This document shows positions 36,399 through 44,619 of a DNA stretch of 64,000 nt, in pieces. Made by a program: the position numbers and the translations under genes. Source of the DNA: a virus; the IMG/VR virus record IMGVR_UViG_3300036715_000626, positions 124,001 to 188,000 of that record; one strand, 5' to 3'. Position 1 is the first letter of the stretch; each line of letters opens with the position of its first letter. The notes beneath the pieces were generated by a model that saw nothing but the letters and a program-made list of their open reading frames with translations, had not been told where the DNA came from and ran no database searches.

Positions 36399-36764
36399 TT
36401 AATTAGATACAAATTGTGTATATTTAAGACTAACATCACAGTCAAAACGTTTTTTAGCTGTGATTATATTATCAACATCCATAGGATATAACCCAAACAC
36501 ATAAGGTATACACTCACCCGGTCTGAAAACGTACGGTGTGTCTTTATTATCATCAGTATGCCCGATAATACGTAACCGGCTTGGTTCGGTATTAAAATTA
36601 AGATTCTTCATCACCAACTTATCGATAATTGGTAAGTATTCTGATGGGATTTGTTCTCTTAAACGAATCATATCATTGGTATCGTTAATTACGATATCAA
36701 TATCCTCTTTTACCAGTAACACAATTGTTATTCCAGAAACATTACGAAAAGTATTTTTTGTCAT
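36399..36764 (-). CDS. unknown protein (121 aa)
   Basis: Unrecognised alpha/beta protein. It begins MTKNTFRNVSGITIVLLVKE and has a middle segment SEYLPIIDKLVMKNLNFNTE. It stands directly upstream of the dCMP deaminase (9 nt) and in the same direction, and is preceded by a hairpin at 36800-36833. AAAGG lies 6 nt before ATG 36764. No motif was seen. Confidence 0.65.
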   Translation of the reverse strand: MTKNTFRNVSGITIVLLVKEDIDIVINDTNDMIRLREQIPSEYLPIIDKLVMKNLNFNTEPSRLRIIGHTDDNKDTPYVFRPGECIPYVFGLYPMDVDNIITAKKRFDCDVSLKYTQFVSN

Positions 36765-36799
36765 GAGAGACCTTTCTTTATTATTAGATATTTAACGTA

Positions 36800-36833
36800 C
36801 TAACACACATATCATACATGATATGTGTGTTAG
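36800..36833 (-). terminator. hairpin terminator after the 76-aa gene
   Basis: Arms CTAACACACATATCAT and ATGATATGTGTGTTAG. It overlaps the stop codon of the leftward gene that ends at 36830. Confidence 0.85.
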
Positions 36834-37060
36834 ATTATTCGTGCTTTACCAGCATCGACAAGATTGTTCACAGGTATAAAAATAGTACCCGACATAGTTT
36901 TACTAATTCCGAAACACGGAAACGAATCTTTATCATTTCCGATGTCAAAAGAGTCACCTTTTTTAAGGGCAACTTTAAATCCATCTTCAGCAGTACTGTC
37001 AAGGGGGTACATATCAATATCCTGAGTTAACACTACTTTAGGTGGTGCTTTTTCAGTCAT
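36830..37060 (-). CDS. unknown small protein (76 aa)
   Basis: Unrecognised. It begins MTEKAPPKVVLTQDIDMYPL and has a beta-rich pattern (FKVALKKGDSFDIGND) that might be a small barrel. The ATG at 37060 overlaps the stop of the 384-aa gene (ATGA), so the two are coupled. It is the last gene of a leftward run that begins at the ThyX-like region. Confidence 0.65.
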   Translation of the reverse strand: MTEKAPPKVVLTQDIDMYPLDSTAEDGFKVALKKGDSFDIGNDKDSFPCFGISKTMSGTIFIPVNNLVDAGKARII

Positions 37061-38211
37061 CGCAGTTCCTTATATTTAGTCTCAAGGTCATGTAATAGGG
37101 CTTTGTCACCTTTTCTACGTTTGAGCTGTTTAATTTGTCGTTTAAGATCCGCTCTTTCGAGCATACGTCTTTTATCTTCTTCTGACTGAGTTGGTGGTTC
37201 GTTACGAAGTGATGATTTTAAACCATCAAATGGGTTAGGCAACACAGGACAATCCGTACTACCCGTCATGGCTATTAAACTAGCCAACATCATATTAGCC
37301 GCTCTACCTCGTCCGGTATTAAGCTGATTAGTAGCAGAAAAATATTCCGAAGTTTCAGGTATATCATCCATAAAACCAGTGGTGTCGTATCGAATTGCCT
37401 CGCCGCCACAGCTATCAAAGTCAGTACCTAACCCTCTTAAAGCTTGAAGCATTTGCTCTGGTTCATACTGAGCTTGTTCGCCTCTCACTATGTGAGTTCC
37501 GGAAGAATGATGACCTACCATATTACCACCTGCGTCGTGATGCTCGATCGCAACCGCAGACATATCTAGAGTCGGTCTGTTCGCCATAATTCTTTTAAAT
37601 AAAATATTCATGGAGAGTTTCATCTCATCTGCTAGTTCAGGTGTATCGAACAATCCGTCAGCATCAAGACCAAATACATCTAGTGTATTTAACCAATTAG
37701 GATTTTCATCTTTATATGCTTGTATTTTTTCTTCTACCAAACCTATGGTAAACTCTTCATTTACTGGAGGTATATTGTCAGAATTAAAAGAAATAACTCC
37801 GGTATCACTAGGTAGTTCAAAATAAGGATTATAACCATAGCCATGTGGCTTGGTATCATCTTTAAAAAGAACATCCATTGGTTTGTGGTCGTATGGTGTT
37901 ATAGCGTTGTACCTACTGTAAGAGGCTATTTTATGTTCATCCACCGCGGCGTAAGTTTTATCAAATTCATTATGAAACTGACCTGTATTACATTCTGAAC
38001 AAAGCATAAGAATATCCGTAGGGGGTTTAATACCGTTAGGAAAATTACGCAAAGTCTCTTTTGTTAAATGTGTACCAAGGTTAACTTCATCACCATATCC
38101 TTGCATTTCCATCATATGCATGTTAGGATAACTTGGATCGGTACCAGCACCTATATCAGCACAAGCGGTATTCTCAATACACCGACAATTTTCACATACG
38201 AATAAACTCAC
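37057..38211 (-). CDS. unknown protein with N-terminal cysteine cluster (384 aa)
   Basis: The N-terminus CENCRCIENTACAD and a later LCSEC (about 70-74) give a probable zinc-binding site of CxxC type. The middle carries an unusual His cluster, AIEHHDAGGNMVGHHSSGTH (about residues 222-241). The last 60 residues are very basic and coiled-coil-like (RRMLERADLKRQIKQLKRRK). The start is GTG at 38211, sharing one base with the preceding TAG stop (TAGTG), with GAGGAG just before it. The function is unknown; the zinc site and basic tail suggest nucleic-acid contact. Confidence 0.65.
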   Translation of the reverse strand: MSLFVCENCRCIENTACADIGAGTDPSYPNMHMMEMQGYGDEVNLGTHLTKETLRNFPNGIKPPTDILMLCSECNTGQFHNEFDKTYAAVDEHKIASYSRYNAITPYDHKPMDVLFKDDTKPHGYGYNPYFELPSDTGVISFNSDNIPPVNEEFTIGLVEEKIQAYKDENPNWLNTLDVFGLDADGLFDTPELADEMKLSMNILFKRIMANRPTLDMSAVAIEHHDAGGNMVGHHSSGTHIVRGEQAQYEPEQMLQALRGLGTDFDSCGGEAIRYDTTGFMDDIPETSEYFSATNQLNTGRGRAANMMLASLIAMTGSTDCPVLPNPFDGLKSSLRNEPPTQSEEDKRRMLERADLKRQIKQLKRRKGDKALLHDLETKYKELR

Positions 38212-38573
38212 TATTGCTCCTCTTTCATCTTTAGAATATTTATGTTTTCTCTGCCATATCTAAAGAAAGATTCACCAAGCATATTAAAAGCTAAATATAG
38301 CCTAGCCTGATTTTGATCATCGGCCTTGTAAAATAAGTCCAATACGGCGGTATCAAAACTATTTAAGTTACGTTCTTTATAAGCAATCATTAACTCTTTC
38401 AGTTTAACAACGTCGTAGTTACTAAAATTAGCTCTGCGGTGAAAAATTGCGGTAACAACAATTATATCAATATCAGAGGGAGTTTTATCAAAACCATCAT
38501 GATCTATAGCATCCTGAATCAAGGCTAGGCCAGCTTTGCTAAATATACTTTCTACATTTACTGTATTGTTCAC
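38211..38573 (-). CDS. unknown helical protein (120 aa)
   Basis: Unrecognised. It begins MNNTVNVESIFSKAGLALIQ and is helical, with LDLFYKADDQNQARLYLAFN near the end. It starts with GTG at 38573 behind AGGAGG, sharing one base with the previous TAG stop (TAGTG), exactly as the next gene in the run does. The tight coupling suggests related functions for the 135-, 120- and 384-aa proteins. Confidence 0.65.
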   Translation of the reverse strand: MNNTVNVESIFSKAGLALIQDAIDHDGFDKTPSDIDIIVVTAIFHRRANFSNYDVVKLKELMIAYKERNLNSFDTAVLDLFYKADDQNQARLYLAFNMLGESFFRYGRENINILKMKEEQ

Positions 38574-38980
38574 TATTCCTCCTTTTTATAGTTTTTGTCA
38601 AACGCGTACCAACCATCATCACCAGGTATTTTTATACCCATAATACTGCAATCCGGATAAGTAAAGTCGGTTAAATACGCGCCATCTTTATCAACGTATA
38701 TGAATACAGGCATGTTATCGATAATGCGTATATCTACATACGCCACAGTTGATTTGTTAAGTAACAGTACATGATTGCTAAAAATAGGGTTTCCGCCCAT
38801 ATCAACACAGTTTGTAGGGAAACCAACATCTTGTAATAGAGATGTCTCTATAAATATATGATTCTGTGTACAGAATGTTATGTTTGGAACAAAAATATAT
38901 GCTGGGTCCGAATACCCGGCCTTAATTTTTACATGACCTTCTAACGCAGATTGGTTAGCTTTATTATTATGCTGCGACAT
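38573..38980 (-). CDS. unknown protein (135 aa)
   Basis: Unrecognised beta-rich protein that begins MSQHNNKANQSALEGHVKIK. The start at ATG 38980 is chosen because AAGGA lies 7 nt upstream. It overlaps the 113-aa gene by 14 nt. The C-terminus (DGWYAFDKNYKKEE) is charged. It is in the same coupled leftward run as its neighbours. Confidence 0.65.
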   Translation of the reverse strand: MSQHNNKANQSALEGHVKIKAGYSDPAYIFVPNITFCTQNHIFIETSLLQDVGFPTNCVDMGGNPIFSNHVLLLNKSTVAYVDIRIIDNMPVFIYVDKDGAYLTDFTYPDCSIMGIKIPGDDGWYAFDKNYKKEE

Positions 38981-39308
38981 TGTTTTCCTTAACACTAAGA
39001 TATTTAGCCAACTGATTGAATTCTTCGTAACTAATAGCTAACTTTACAGTAGCTTTACCCAAGTGAGTTATTTTTATTAACTCGTTATCAAGTAGATATT
39101 TCATAACTAACTCACACTCAGTAACACTACTTGTGAGTACTTGAGCTCGTTTAGTTACATACACAGTAAGTTCTTCTGGTAACACCATAGACTTGTTAGT
39201 AGCCAGTATTTTACCAAATGCATCCAAACGGCGTTTATCTAACTTGGAAAGTCCAGTAGCAAACTGAACAACTAATTTACCGATAATCTTTTCAATGTTA
39301 GAATTCAT
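38967..39308 (-). CDS. unknown helical protein (113 aa)
   Basis: Unrecognised. It is largely helical; MVLPEELTVYVTKRAQVLTS and a C-terminal YEEFNQLAKYLSVKENN are visible. The pattern of several short helices and a beta hairpin might be a winged-helix type fold, but this is a guess. It lies 52 nt after the ThyX-like gene. Confidence 0.6.
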   Translation of the reverse strand: MNSNIEKIIGKLVVQFATGLSKLDKRRLDAFGKILATNKSMVLPEELTVYVTKRAQVLTSSVTECELVMKYLLDNELIKITHLGKATVKLAISYEEFNQLAKYLSVKENNVAA

Positions 39309-39360
39309 TATTTCCCTTTAACTATTTTATACCGTCTTATGACGTTATTGATATCGTTAG

Positions 39361-40620
39361 CTAACTTTCAGCCTCAACCGAATCGTCAAGAGTAGCATTG
39401 TTACTATTATAGTACACAGTGTCTACAATATTACGAATAGCTTTAACCGCAGTAGAAGTTTGCTCCTGGGTCCAGTTCTTCCAAACATCTTGGTTAGCGT
39501 TACGTTCGGTGAATAGGTGCTTCCATACCTTAGGGTCGTTAAACCAACCGGTCATGATCATTTCTTTATAACGGAACTCAAGCATAGCTCGTTGGTAGAT
39601 CTCTTTAGGATAACCAATATACTTAAGAAACTGCATAATGGTGTGTTGTGAGTACTTGTGAATAAAGTCATACACAACGCCATCAATCGATGTTTTAGTT
39701 AGAACACTGTGAAAGATATCCTGAAGTTCATTAGGAATCATATGTGGATCTTGATAATTAACATTGTAAGTTCGTTTACGAAGATCTTCCGGCAACCAAT
39801 AATCGACATCTGAGATATCAACCATGCGCTCACTACGAGACTCTTTTGAAATAGCTGTGTGTGTAATCAAATGGTTAAACACGAACATAGGAATTTTGGC
39901 TTTAACCGCTTTGAAGTCTTTAAGTTCTTCAACAGTGTTATAAGGAATATCCTCATAATCGATACCGGCATTAAGACACGCGCGCATGTTAGTAAACAAT
40001 TTGAAAGAACTTTGATCGTGAGGGAGTTCGTTATATTCAACATAACCGAATTTAGATAAGTTATTTAAGAAGTCATCTCCCCACATAGTTACCCAGTTAC
40101 CACTTTTAGTTACTATAGAAAGTCTTAGAGGGTTGTCAGACATAATTTGACAATCCAACATTACTGGGCAAAATTCCAAAGGACGGCTAGGGCTTCCCTC
40201 TAATTTAGACTTCCAGTTAGGAAGTAACCCATTTACAGAATACTCTGTGTATCCACATTTTGAGCACTTAATTTCCATTCCGATAGATTTAGTCTCAAGA
40301 ACACCTGTAGCTACCTCTACCTTTTCGGTATCGTTATGCATTTCAACAGTACCACTTTTGCATTTAGGACACATAATAACGCCATTATCGCTAAGCGTGT
40401 TATACGTATCAATGGTATCTTGTGTCGGAGCAGCTTCTTTAAGAAGTGCTTGATAACGTTTAGGAGGGTTAGCACTCTCCGATTTACCTCTTGAAATCGC
40501 CGCAAGATCTGTTACGAACTTGATACGATTTTCTTCGTTAAGGTTAGCTTCACAAGCTTTGACTGTTGATACCTCATCTGTTGCGTATCCTAACGCATAT
40601 CCGTAAAAATGTTCTACCAT
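39361..40620 (-). CDS. ThyX-like thymidylate synthase, divergent (419 aa)
   Basis: Residues 243-275 (IPMFVFNHLITHTAISKESR and on to YWLPEDL) align with the ThyX signature region (PxFVxxQxxRHRxxSxNExSxRY... Y.P), with exact spacing of His, Ser, Ser and Arg. The classical RHR is THT here and NE is ES. Later, AMLEFRYKEMIMTGWFNDP, WKHLFTERN and AVKAIRNI fit the C-terminal ThyX helices with the conserved Arg. An N-terminal addition carries a zinc ribbon (C84, C87, C119, C122). ThyX uses FAD and methylenetetrahydrofolate to make dTMP from dUMP. Context supports this: dCMP deaminase, RNR and Tmk are nearby. The altered FAD/dUMP motif leaves open another pyrimidine modification. Confidence 0.6.
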   Translation of the reverse strand: MVEHFYGYALGYATDEVSTVKACEANLNEENRIKFVTDLAAISRGKSESANPPKRYQALLKEAAPTQDTIDTYNTLSDNGVIMCPKCKSGTVEMHNDTEKVEVATGVLETKSIGMEIKCSKCGYTEYSVNGLLPNWKSKLEGSPSRPLEFCPVMLDCQIMSDNPLRLSIVTKSGNWVTMWGDDFLNNLSKFGYVEYNELPHDQSSFKLFTNMRACLNAGIDYEDIPYNTVEELKDFKAVKAKIPMFVFNHLITHTAISKESRSERMVDISDVDYWLPEDLRKRTYNVNYQDPHMIPNELQDIFHSVLTKTSIDGVVYDFIHKYSQHTIMQFLKYIGYPKEIYQRAMLEFRYKEMIMTGWFNDPKVWKHLFTERNANQDVWKNWTQEQTSTAVKAIRNIVDTVYYNSNNATLDDSVEAES

Positions 40621-40961
40621 TGTATTTCCTTATTACATATTTTTTGTAGAGTTTCTAAATATATTTTAAAATCCAATTTCATATCTATAATAGAAACAAA
40701 CTCTAATATAGGTTTATAGTATGAATTGTATTCTTTATTAGATAAAGAACTAAACTTATCTTTAGTTAATTCCATTATTAACAACTCTGTTAACGCACGC
40801 GGACCTTCGCCTGAATAACCCCAACTTATTCCGCTATTAACAGCTTCCATAGGGTCAATTTCTTTTAAAATAGCTATTCCGCCAATAGCACCTTCAGCAC
40901 AATATTGTAAAACATTTGCATAAGGTTCTTTTTCTACAACTCTGTAAAAGTATTTAAGCAT
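40614..40961 (-). CDS. unknown protein upstream of the ThyX-like gene (115 aa)
   Basis: Unrecognised. It begins MLKYFYRVVEKEPYANVLQY and contains WGYSGEGPRALTELLIMEL, a text often seen in phage proteins of unknown role. It overlaps the ThyX-like start by 7 nt, so it is coupled to that gene. It is the first gene of the leftward run, with its own promoter-like box 23-36 nt upstream and GAAGGAG before ATG 40961. Confidence 0.65.
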   Translation of the reverse strand: MLKYFYRVVEKEPYANVLQYCAEGAIGGIAILKEIDPMEAVNSGISWGYSGEGPRALTELLIMELTKDKFSSLSNKEYNSYYKPILEFVSIIDMKLDFKIYLETLQKICNKEIQW

Positions 40962-40983
40962 TTTAGCTCCTTCGTTAGTTACT

Positions 40984-40997
40984 TAAATAATATATGG
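40984..40997 (-). promoter_or_regulatory. promoter-like box CCATATATTATTTA
   Basis: One of the best copies of the minus-strand box, 23-36 nt before ATG 40961 and preceded by AGTTTAA. It would drive the 115-aa and ThyX-like run. Confidence 0.6.
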
Positions 40998-41043
40998 TTA
41001 AACTATATTGATTATGGAAAACTCAACACCGAGTCTTTACCGC

Positions 41044-41466
41044 TTATCTATAACTGGATAATGTTTCTAGTATCTTTAAAGCTTCGATACTATCTTTAAA
41101 GATTACTAATTCCCACATCCGTCTTTCCGTAATTAAACATTCGTCTAGATGAGAAGTTACAGTACCAGAACCCTTATCAGTATGATAGTTATATATAGGA
41201 AAATAACTACCTATAGTAACATTAGACCTACTGAAGGTGTCAAACTTTTGAATAATCGGTTCGTTAGCAACTCTTTTCTTATCTTTACGACATAACACAC
41301 TGGCTAAGTTAGTAACCACTTCTTCTAAGGGATACTTTATTATGTTTATCTCATGTGGAACTTCACCAAGATATACACCTATCTTAACTTTACCATTTTT
41401 TGTATATACCCAAATACCATCTATATTAAATGTTGAATGTGTGACGCAGTCGTTAATTTCTAACAT
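41044..41466 (-). CDS. unknown protein (140 aa)
   Basis: Unrecognised beta-rich protein that begins MLEINDCVTHSTFNIDGIWVY and contains KNGKVKIGVYLGEVPHEINI. It is divergent from the ribonucleotide reductase gene and may share its control region (41467-41607). AAAGGAAT precedes ATG 41466. It has no hairpin at its 3' end; the next gene is preceded by a promoter-like box. Confidence 0.65.
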   Translation of the reverse strand: MLEINDCVTHSTFNIDGIWVYTKNGKVKIGVYLGEVPHEINIIKYPLEEVVTNLASVLCRKDKKRVANEPIIQKFDTFSRSNVTIGSYFPIYNYHTDKGSGTVTSHLDECLITERRMWELVIFKDSIEALKILETLSSYR

Positions 41467-41607
41467 AATAATTCCTTTAGTTAGTTGTCAGTTATAAATT
41501 CTAATTGAAATTTTTATCTGTCCGATTACTGTATATAATAGCTATGTTTTAAATAGTAATTTTAACTACCTATTATTATGAATATCACAATATAAAAAAG
41601 GTTAATT
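41467..41607. promoter_or_regulatory. divergent control region of the RNR gene
   Basis: A 141-nt AT-rich region between divergent genes. A TATAAT hexamer lies at 41534-41539 on the plus strand, with TTGAAA at 41505-41510 (the 23-nt spacing is too long for a standard promoter). I looked for a cobalamin riboswitch because the RNR needs B12, but no B12-box-like conserved sequence or complex fold was visible. An NrdR-box pair was not seen either. Confidence 0.35.
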
Positions 41608-43920
41608 ATGGACACTAAACAGCTGTTATCTGACTCGAAATACTTTGAGTCATACGCTAGATATTTGGACGACAAAGGTCGTTATGAAACATGGGATGAA
41701 GCTGTAGAGCGTGTAATGGGGATGCATAAGACATACTATGCTGACAAACTGACTCCTGAACTTATTGGACTACTGGATGAAGTAGAAGAAGCGTATAAAG
41801 ATAAACTGTTTTTAGGCTCACAAAGAGCTCTACAATTCGGCGGAGAACAACTTCTAAAAAATCACTCTAAACTTTATAACTGTACCGCCTCTTATTGCGA
41901 TCGTGTTGAAGTATTCGGCGAAATTTTCCATCTCATGCTTTCTGGTTGTGGAGTAGGGTTTAGTGTGCAACAGCAACACATATCTAAACTTCCAAACTTA
42001 CTACCGCGTGGTGAAAAGACTGTTACTTATATAGTAGAAGATTCTATTGAAGGTTGGGCTTCTAGTGTTGATGTACTATTAAGTTCATTTTTCGACAATG
42101 GTGGTAAACACCCTGAGTATCACGGGTATCAAATTCATTTTGATTTAAGCAATATACGACCTAAAGGTTCCTTTATTTCAGGTGGATTTAAAGCTCCTGG
42201 TCCAGATGGTTTACGTATGGCTCTCGCTAAAATTGAATTGTTGCTAATTAAACTATTAGAAACAAGTAACGTTATTAATAGTATAACCGTTTATGATATT
42301 ATTATGCACATAGCAGATGCCGTTATTTCGGGTGGTGTTCGTAGAGCAGCAACTATTTGTCTGTTCTCTAAAGAAGATACCGATATGATAACTGCTAAAA
42401 CTGGCGATTGGTATACCACTAATCCTCAAAGAGGAAGATCTAATAATTCATGTTTGTTATTACGTAACGATACAACTAGAGAAGAATTTGAAACTATCAT
42501 GGCAAGTGTTAAAGAATACGGTGAACCCGGATTTATTTGGACTGATAGCTTAGAGCTGCTTTTTAACCCATGCGTTGAAATTGGTTTATACGCTAAAACT
42601 GCTAGCGGTGTTTCTGGTTTTTCTATGTGTAACTTAACAGAGATTAATGGCGGTAAAAGTGACAATGCTGATACGTTTTACTTACAATGTAAAGTAGCCT
42701 CTATTATGGGAACTTTACAAGCTGGATACACAGACTTCAAGTTTTTATCACCGGCTACTAAAGAAATTGTTGATCGCGAAGCACTTCTTGGTGTATCTAT
42801 CACTGGGTGGATGAACAATCCTACAGTATTGTTCGATCCGGATATTTTAAAAACTGGAGCTGAAATTGCTAAACAGTGGAACAAGATTACTGCTAAACTT
42901 ATCGGCATTAATGCAGCTGCCCGGGTGACTACAGTTAAACCTAGTGGTAATGCGTCAGTGTTGCTAGGAACAGCTTCTGGTATACACGGAGAACATTCTA
43001 AACGGTATTTACGGCATGTACAATTTAATAAAGAAACAGAGATTGCTAAAGCATTTCTTAAACATAATCCTAAAATGTGTGAGCAAAGTGTATGGGGAAC
43101 TACTGATATTGTTGTAGCGTTCCCTATTACTCCTAAAGAAGGGTCTATTTATAAGAAAGATCTATTAGGGGTTAAGCAACTTGAATATGTTGTTAAAGCA
43201 CAGCGAGATTGGGTTAATAACGGACGTAATGATGATCTTTGTGTTATGCCATTTCTTAAACATAATGTTAGTAATACTATCACCGTAGATGATTGGGACA
43301 ATGTATCTGATTTTATTTATGATAACCGTAACTTCTTAGGCGGTGTGTCATTGTTAGCTGCTGGTGGTGATAAGTCGTATCCACAAGCTCCATTTACAGA
43401 AGTATTTACTTATGACGAGATCGTTTCTAAATACGGTGAAAATACTTTATTCACATCAGCACTTATTGAAGCTGGATTAACAGCATTTAATAATGATTTA
43501 TGGGCAGCTATCAATACAGCACTTGGTTATGGCGAGCAGCTTAAAGATAGTCGTCTTGACGAACTTCGTACTAAATTGAACTCAGTTATTGGTAATGAAG
43601 TATTGCTCGAAGAAGGTGAAAAAAATAGTCTTTATGAATCTATTAATAACGCTATTCAATATAGCGGGGTTCTCGGTGAAAGTAGTATTGATTTACTTAA
43701 GCGCGACTTTGTACGTCGTTTCAATAAGTTTGCTAAACGGTTTGAATCCGCACATGTATGTGCTGACTGTCTTAAGGATGTATATAATCTGCATAAGTGG
43801 TCTAATATACAACTTAACTTCACAGATGTAGATTGGTTAGTGCATTTAACAGAAAAAAAATACGTTGACGTTAATACCTTAGCGGCACAAGCATGTTCTG
43901 GCGGTAAATGCGAGATTTAA
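41608..43920 (+). CDS. nrdJ: adenosylcobalamin-dependent (class II) ribonucleotide reductase (770 aa)
   Basis: Reduces ribonucleoside triphosphates to deoxynucleotides using coenzyme B12, independent of oxygen. The order of motifs is that of the monomeric Lactobacillus leichmannii type: YNCTASYCD (C92), MLSGCGVGFSVQ, SGGVRRAAT, NPCVEIGLY (thiyl Cys C322 with E324), SMCNLTEIN (C341), VKPSGNASVLLGTASGIHGEH, and a C-terminal CxxxxC pair (C763, C768) for thioredoxin-type re-reduction. The length is close to the family's 740 or so. No separate small subunit gene is near. The phage therefore relies on host B12 uptake or synthesis. It is rightward, single-gene and followed by a hairpin. Confidence 0.9.
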   Translation: MDTKQLLSDSKYFESYARYLDDKGRYETWDEAVERVMGMHKTYYADKLTPELIGLLDEVEEAYKDKLFLGSQRALQFGGEQLLKNHSKLYNCTASYCDRVEVFGEIFHLMLSGCGVGFSVQQQHISKLPNLLPRGEKTVTYIVEDSIEGWASSVDVLLSSFFDNGGKHPEYHGYQIHFDLSNIRPKGSFISGGFKAPGPDGLRMALAKIELLLIKLLETSNVINSITVYDIIMHIADAVISGGVRRAATICLFSKEDTDMITAKTGDWYTTNPQRGRSNNSCLLLRNDTTREEFETIMASVKEYGEPGFIWTDSLELLFNPCVEIGLYAKTASGVSGFSMCNLTEINGGKSDNADTFYLQCKVASIMGTLQAGYTDFKFLSPATKEIVDREALLGVSITGWMNNPTVLFDPDILKTGAEIAKQWNKITAKLIGINAAARVTTVKPSGNASVLLGTASGIHGEHSKRYLRHVQFNKETEIAKAFLKHNPKMCEQSVWGTTDIVVAFPITPKEGSIYKKDLLGVKQLEYVVKAQRDWVNNGRNDDLCVMPFLKHNVSNTITVDDWDNVSDFIYDNRNFLGGVSLLAAGGDKSYPQAPFTEVFTYDEIVSKYGENTLFTSALIEAGLTAFNNDLWAAINTALGYGEQLKDSRLDELRTKLNSVIGNEVLLEEGEKNSLYESINNAIQYSGVLGESSIDLLKRDFVRRFNKFAKRFESAHVCADCLKDVYNLHKWSNIQLNFTDVDWLVHLTEKKYVDVNTLAAQACSGGKCEI

Positions 43921-43929
43921 AAAAATATT

Positions 43930-43959
43930 GTACATAGCTAACAACTGTTAGCTATGTAC
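43930..43959. terminator. hairpin terminator between convergent genes
   Basis: A 14-bp stem (GTACATAGCTAACA with TGTTAGCTATGTAC) and a 2-nt loop. It overlaps the stop of the leftward 177-aa gene. Confidence 0.9.
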
Positions 43960-44485
43960 TTTCTTTGGTTAATTGTTTATTTAAAAAAGCCTGAGCTTCT
44001 TTAAATTTGTCGACAGTATGTTTATTTTCTTCAAGCATACGAACCGCCGCTATTATTTTTGCTTTAACACTATCCGGTTTATCAATAGCGTTATATTTTT
44101 TCAGAATAGCATGTTCTTTAGTTATAGAACTTATCATAGCTTTTTTATCTTTTAATACCGAATATACTCGACTTTTATTAATAAGAAGCTCGCTTTTAGT
44201 ATACTCTAAAAGCTTTACATATTTAAAAGCATTCTTAATTTTCTTAAGTGCGGAATCATGAGAAGCTTCATAAGATAAATATGCTTTATGAAGTTTCTCC
44301 AACTCTTCTATAGTAAAATTCGACATAGATGCTTTTTGGGTTATCCCGATCATAGGACACATATCATACACATTATACATAACATTTGAGTTAAGGTTGC
44401 CGTTAGTTGCTAAATTAATAACTTCTAATTCTTCCTTATTCATAATAACATCAGTATACTTATTCTTCGGCTTTAACTCAGTCAT
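43952..44485 (-). CDS. unknown helical protein (177 aa)
   Basis: Unrecognised, Lys/Glu-rich, almost all helical, with coiled-coil-like stretches (KLHKAYLSYEASHDSALKKI). It has one short segment with NSNVMYNVYDMCPMIGITQ. AAGGAG precedes ATG 44485, and a promoter-like box is 30-43 nt upstream. It is a monocistron ending at the RNR-side hairpin. Confidence 0.65.
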   Translation of the reverse strand: MTELKPKNKYTDVIMNKEELEVINLATNGNLNSNVMYNVYDMCPMIGITQKASMSNFTIEELEKLHKAYLSYEASHDSALKKIKNAFKYVKLLEYTKSELLINKSRVYSVLKDKKAMISSITKEHAILKKYNAIDKPDSVKAKIIAAVRMLEENKHTVDKFKEAQAFLNKQLTKEST

Positions 44486-44514
44486 ATTGACTCCTTGGTC
44501 TTTTAGATTCTACT

Positions 44515-44528
44515 ATTATAATATATGG
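44515..44528 (-). promoter_or_regulatory. promoter-like box CCATATATTATAAT
   Basis: A minus-strand member of the set, 30-43 nt before ATG 44485. Upstream it continues as AATTAA, as in the copies at 14574 and 40984. Confidence 0.6.
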
Positions 44529-44619
44529 TTAATTGATACTAGGAATATAAAAAATGATTCTGAATATGAAGATCTATTATTAACATTAAACAGCTTATAG
44601 ATATTAAAAAAGGATGAAT

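Noticed and set aside
41467-41607. Cobalamin riboswitch before the B12-dependent RNR gene
   Set aside because: The region is short and AT-rich, with no B12-box-like sequence and no convincing multi-stem fold.
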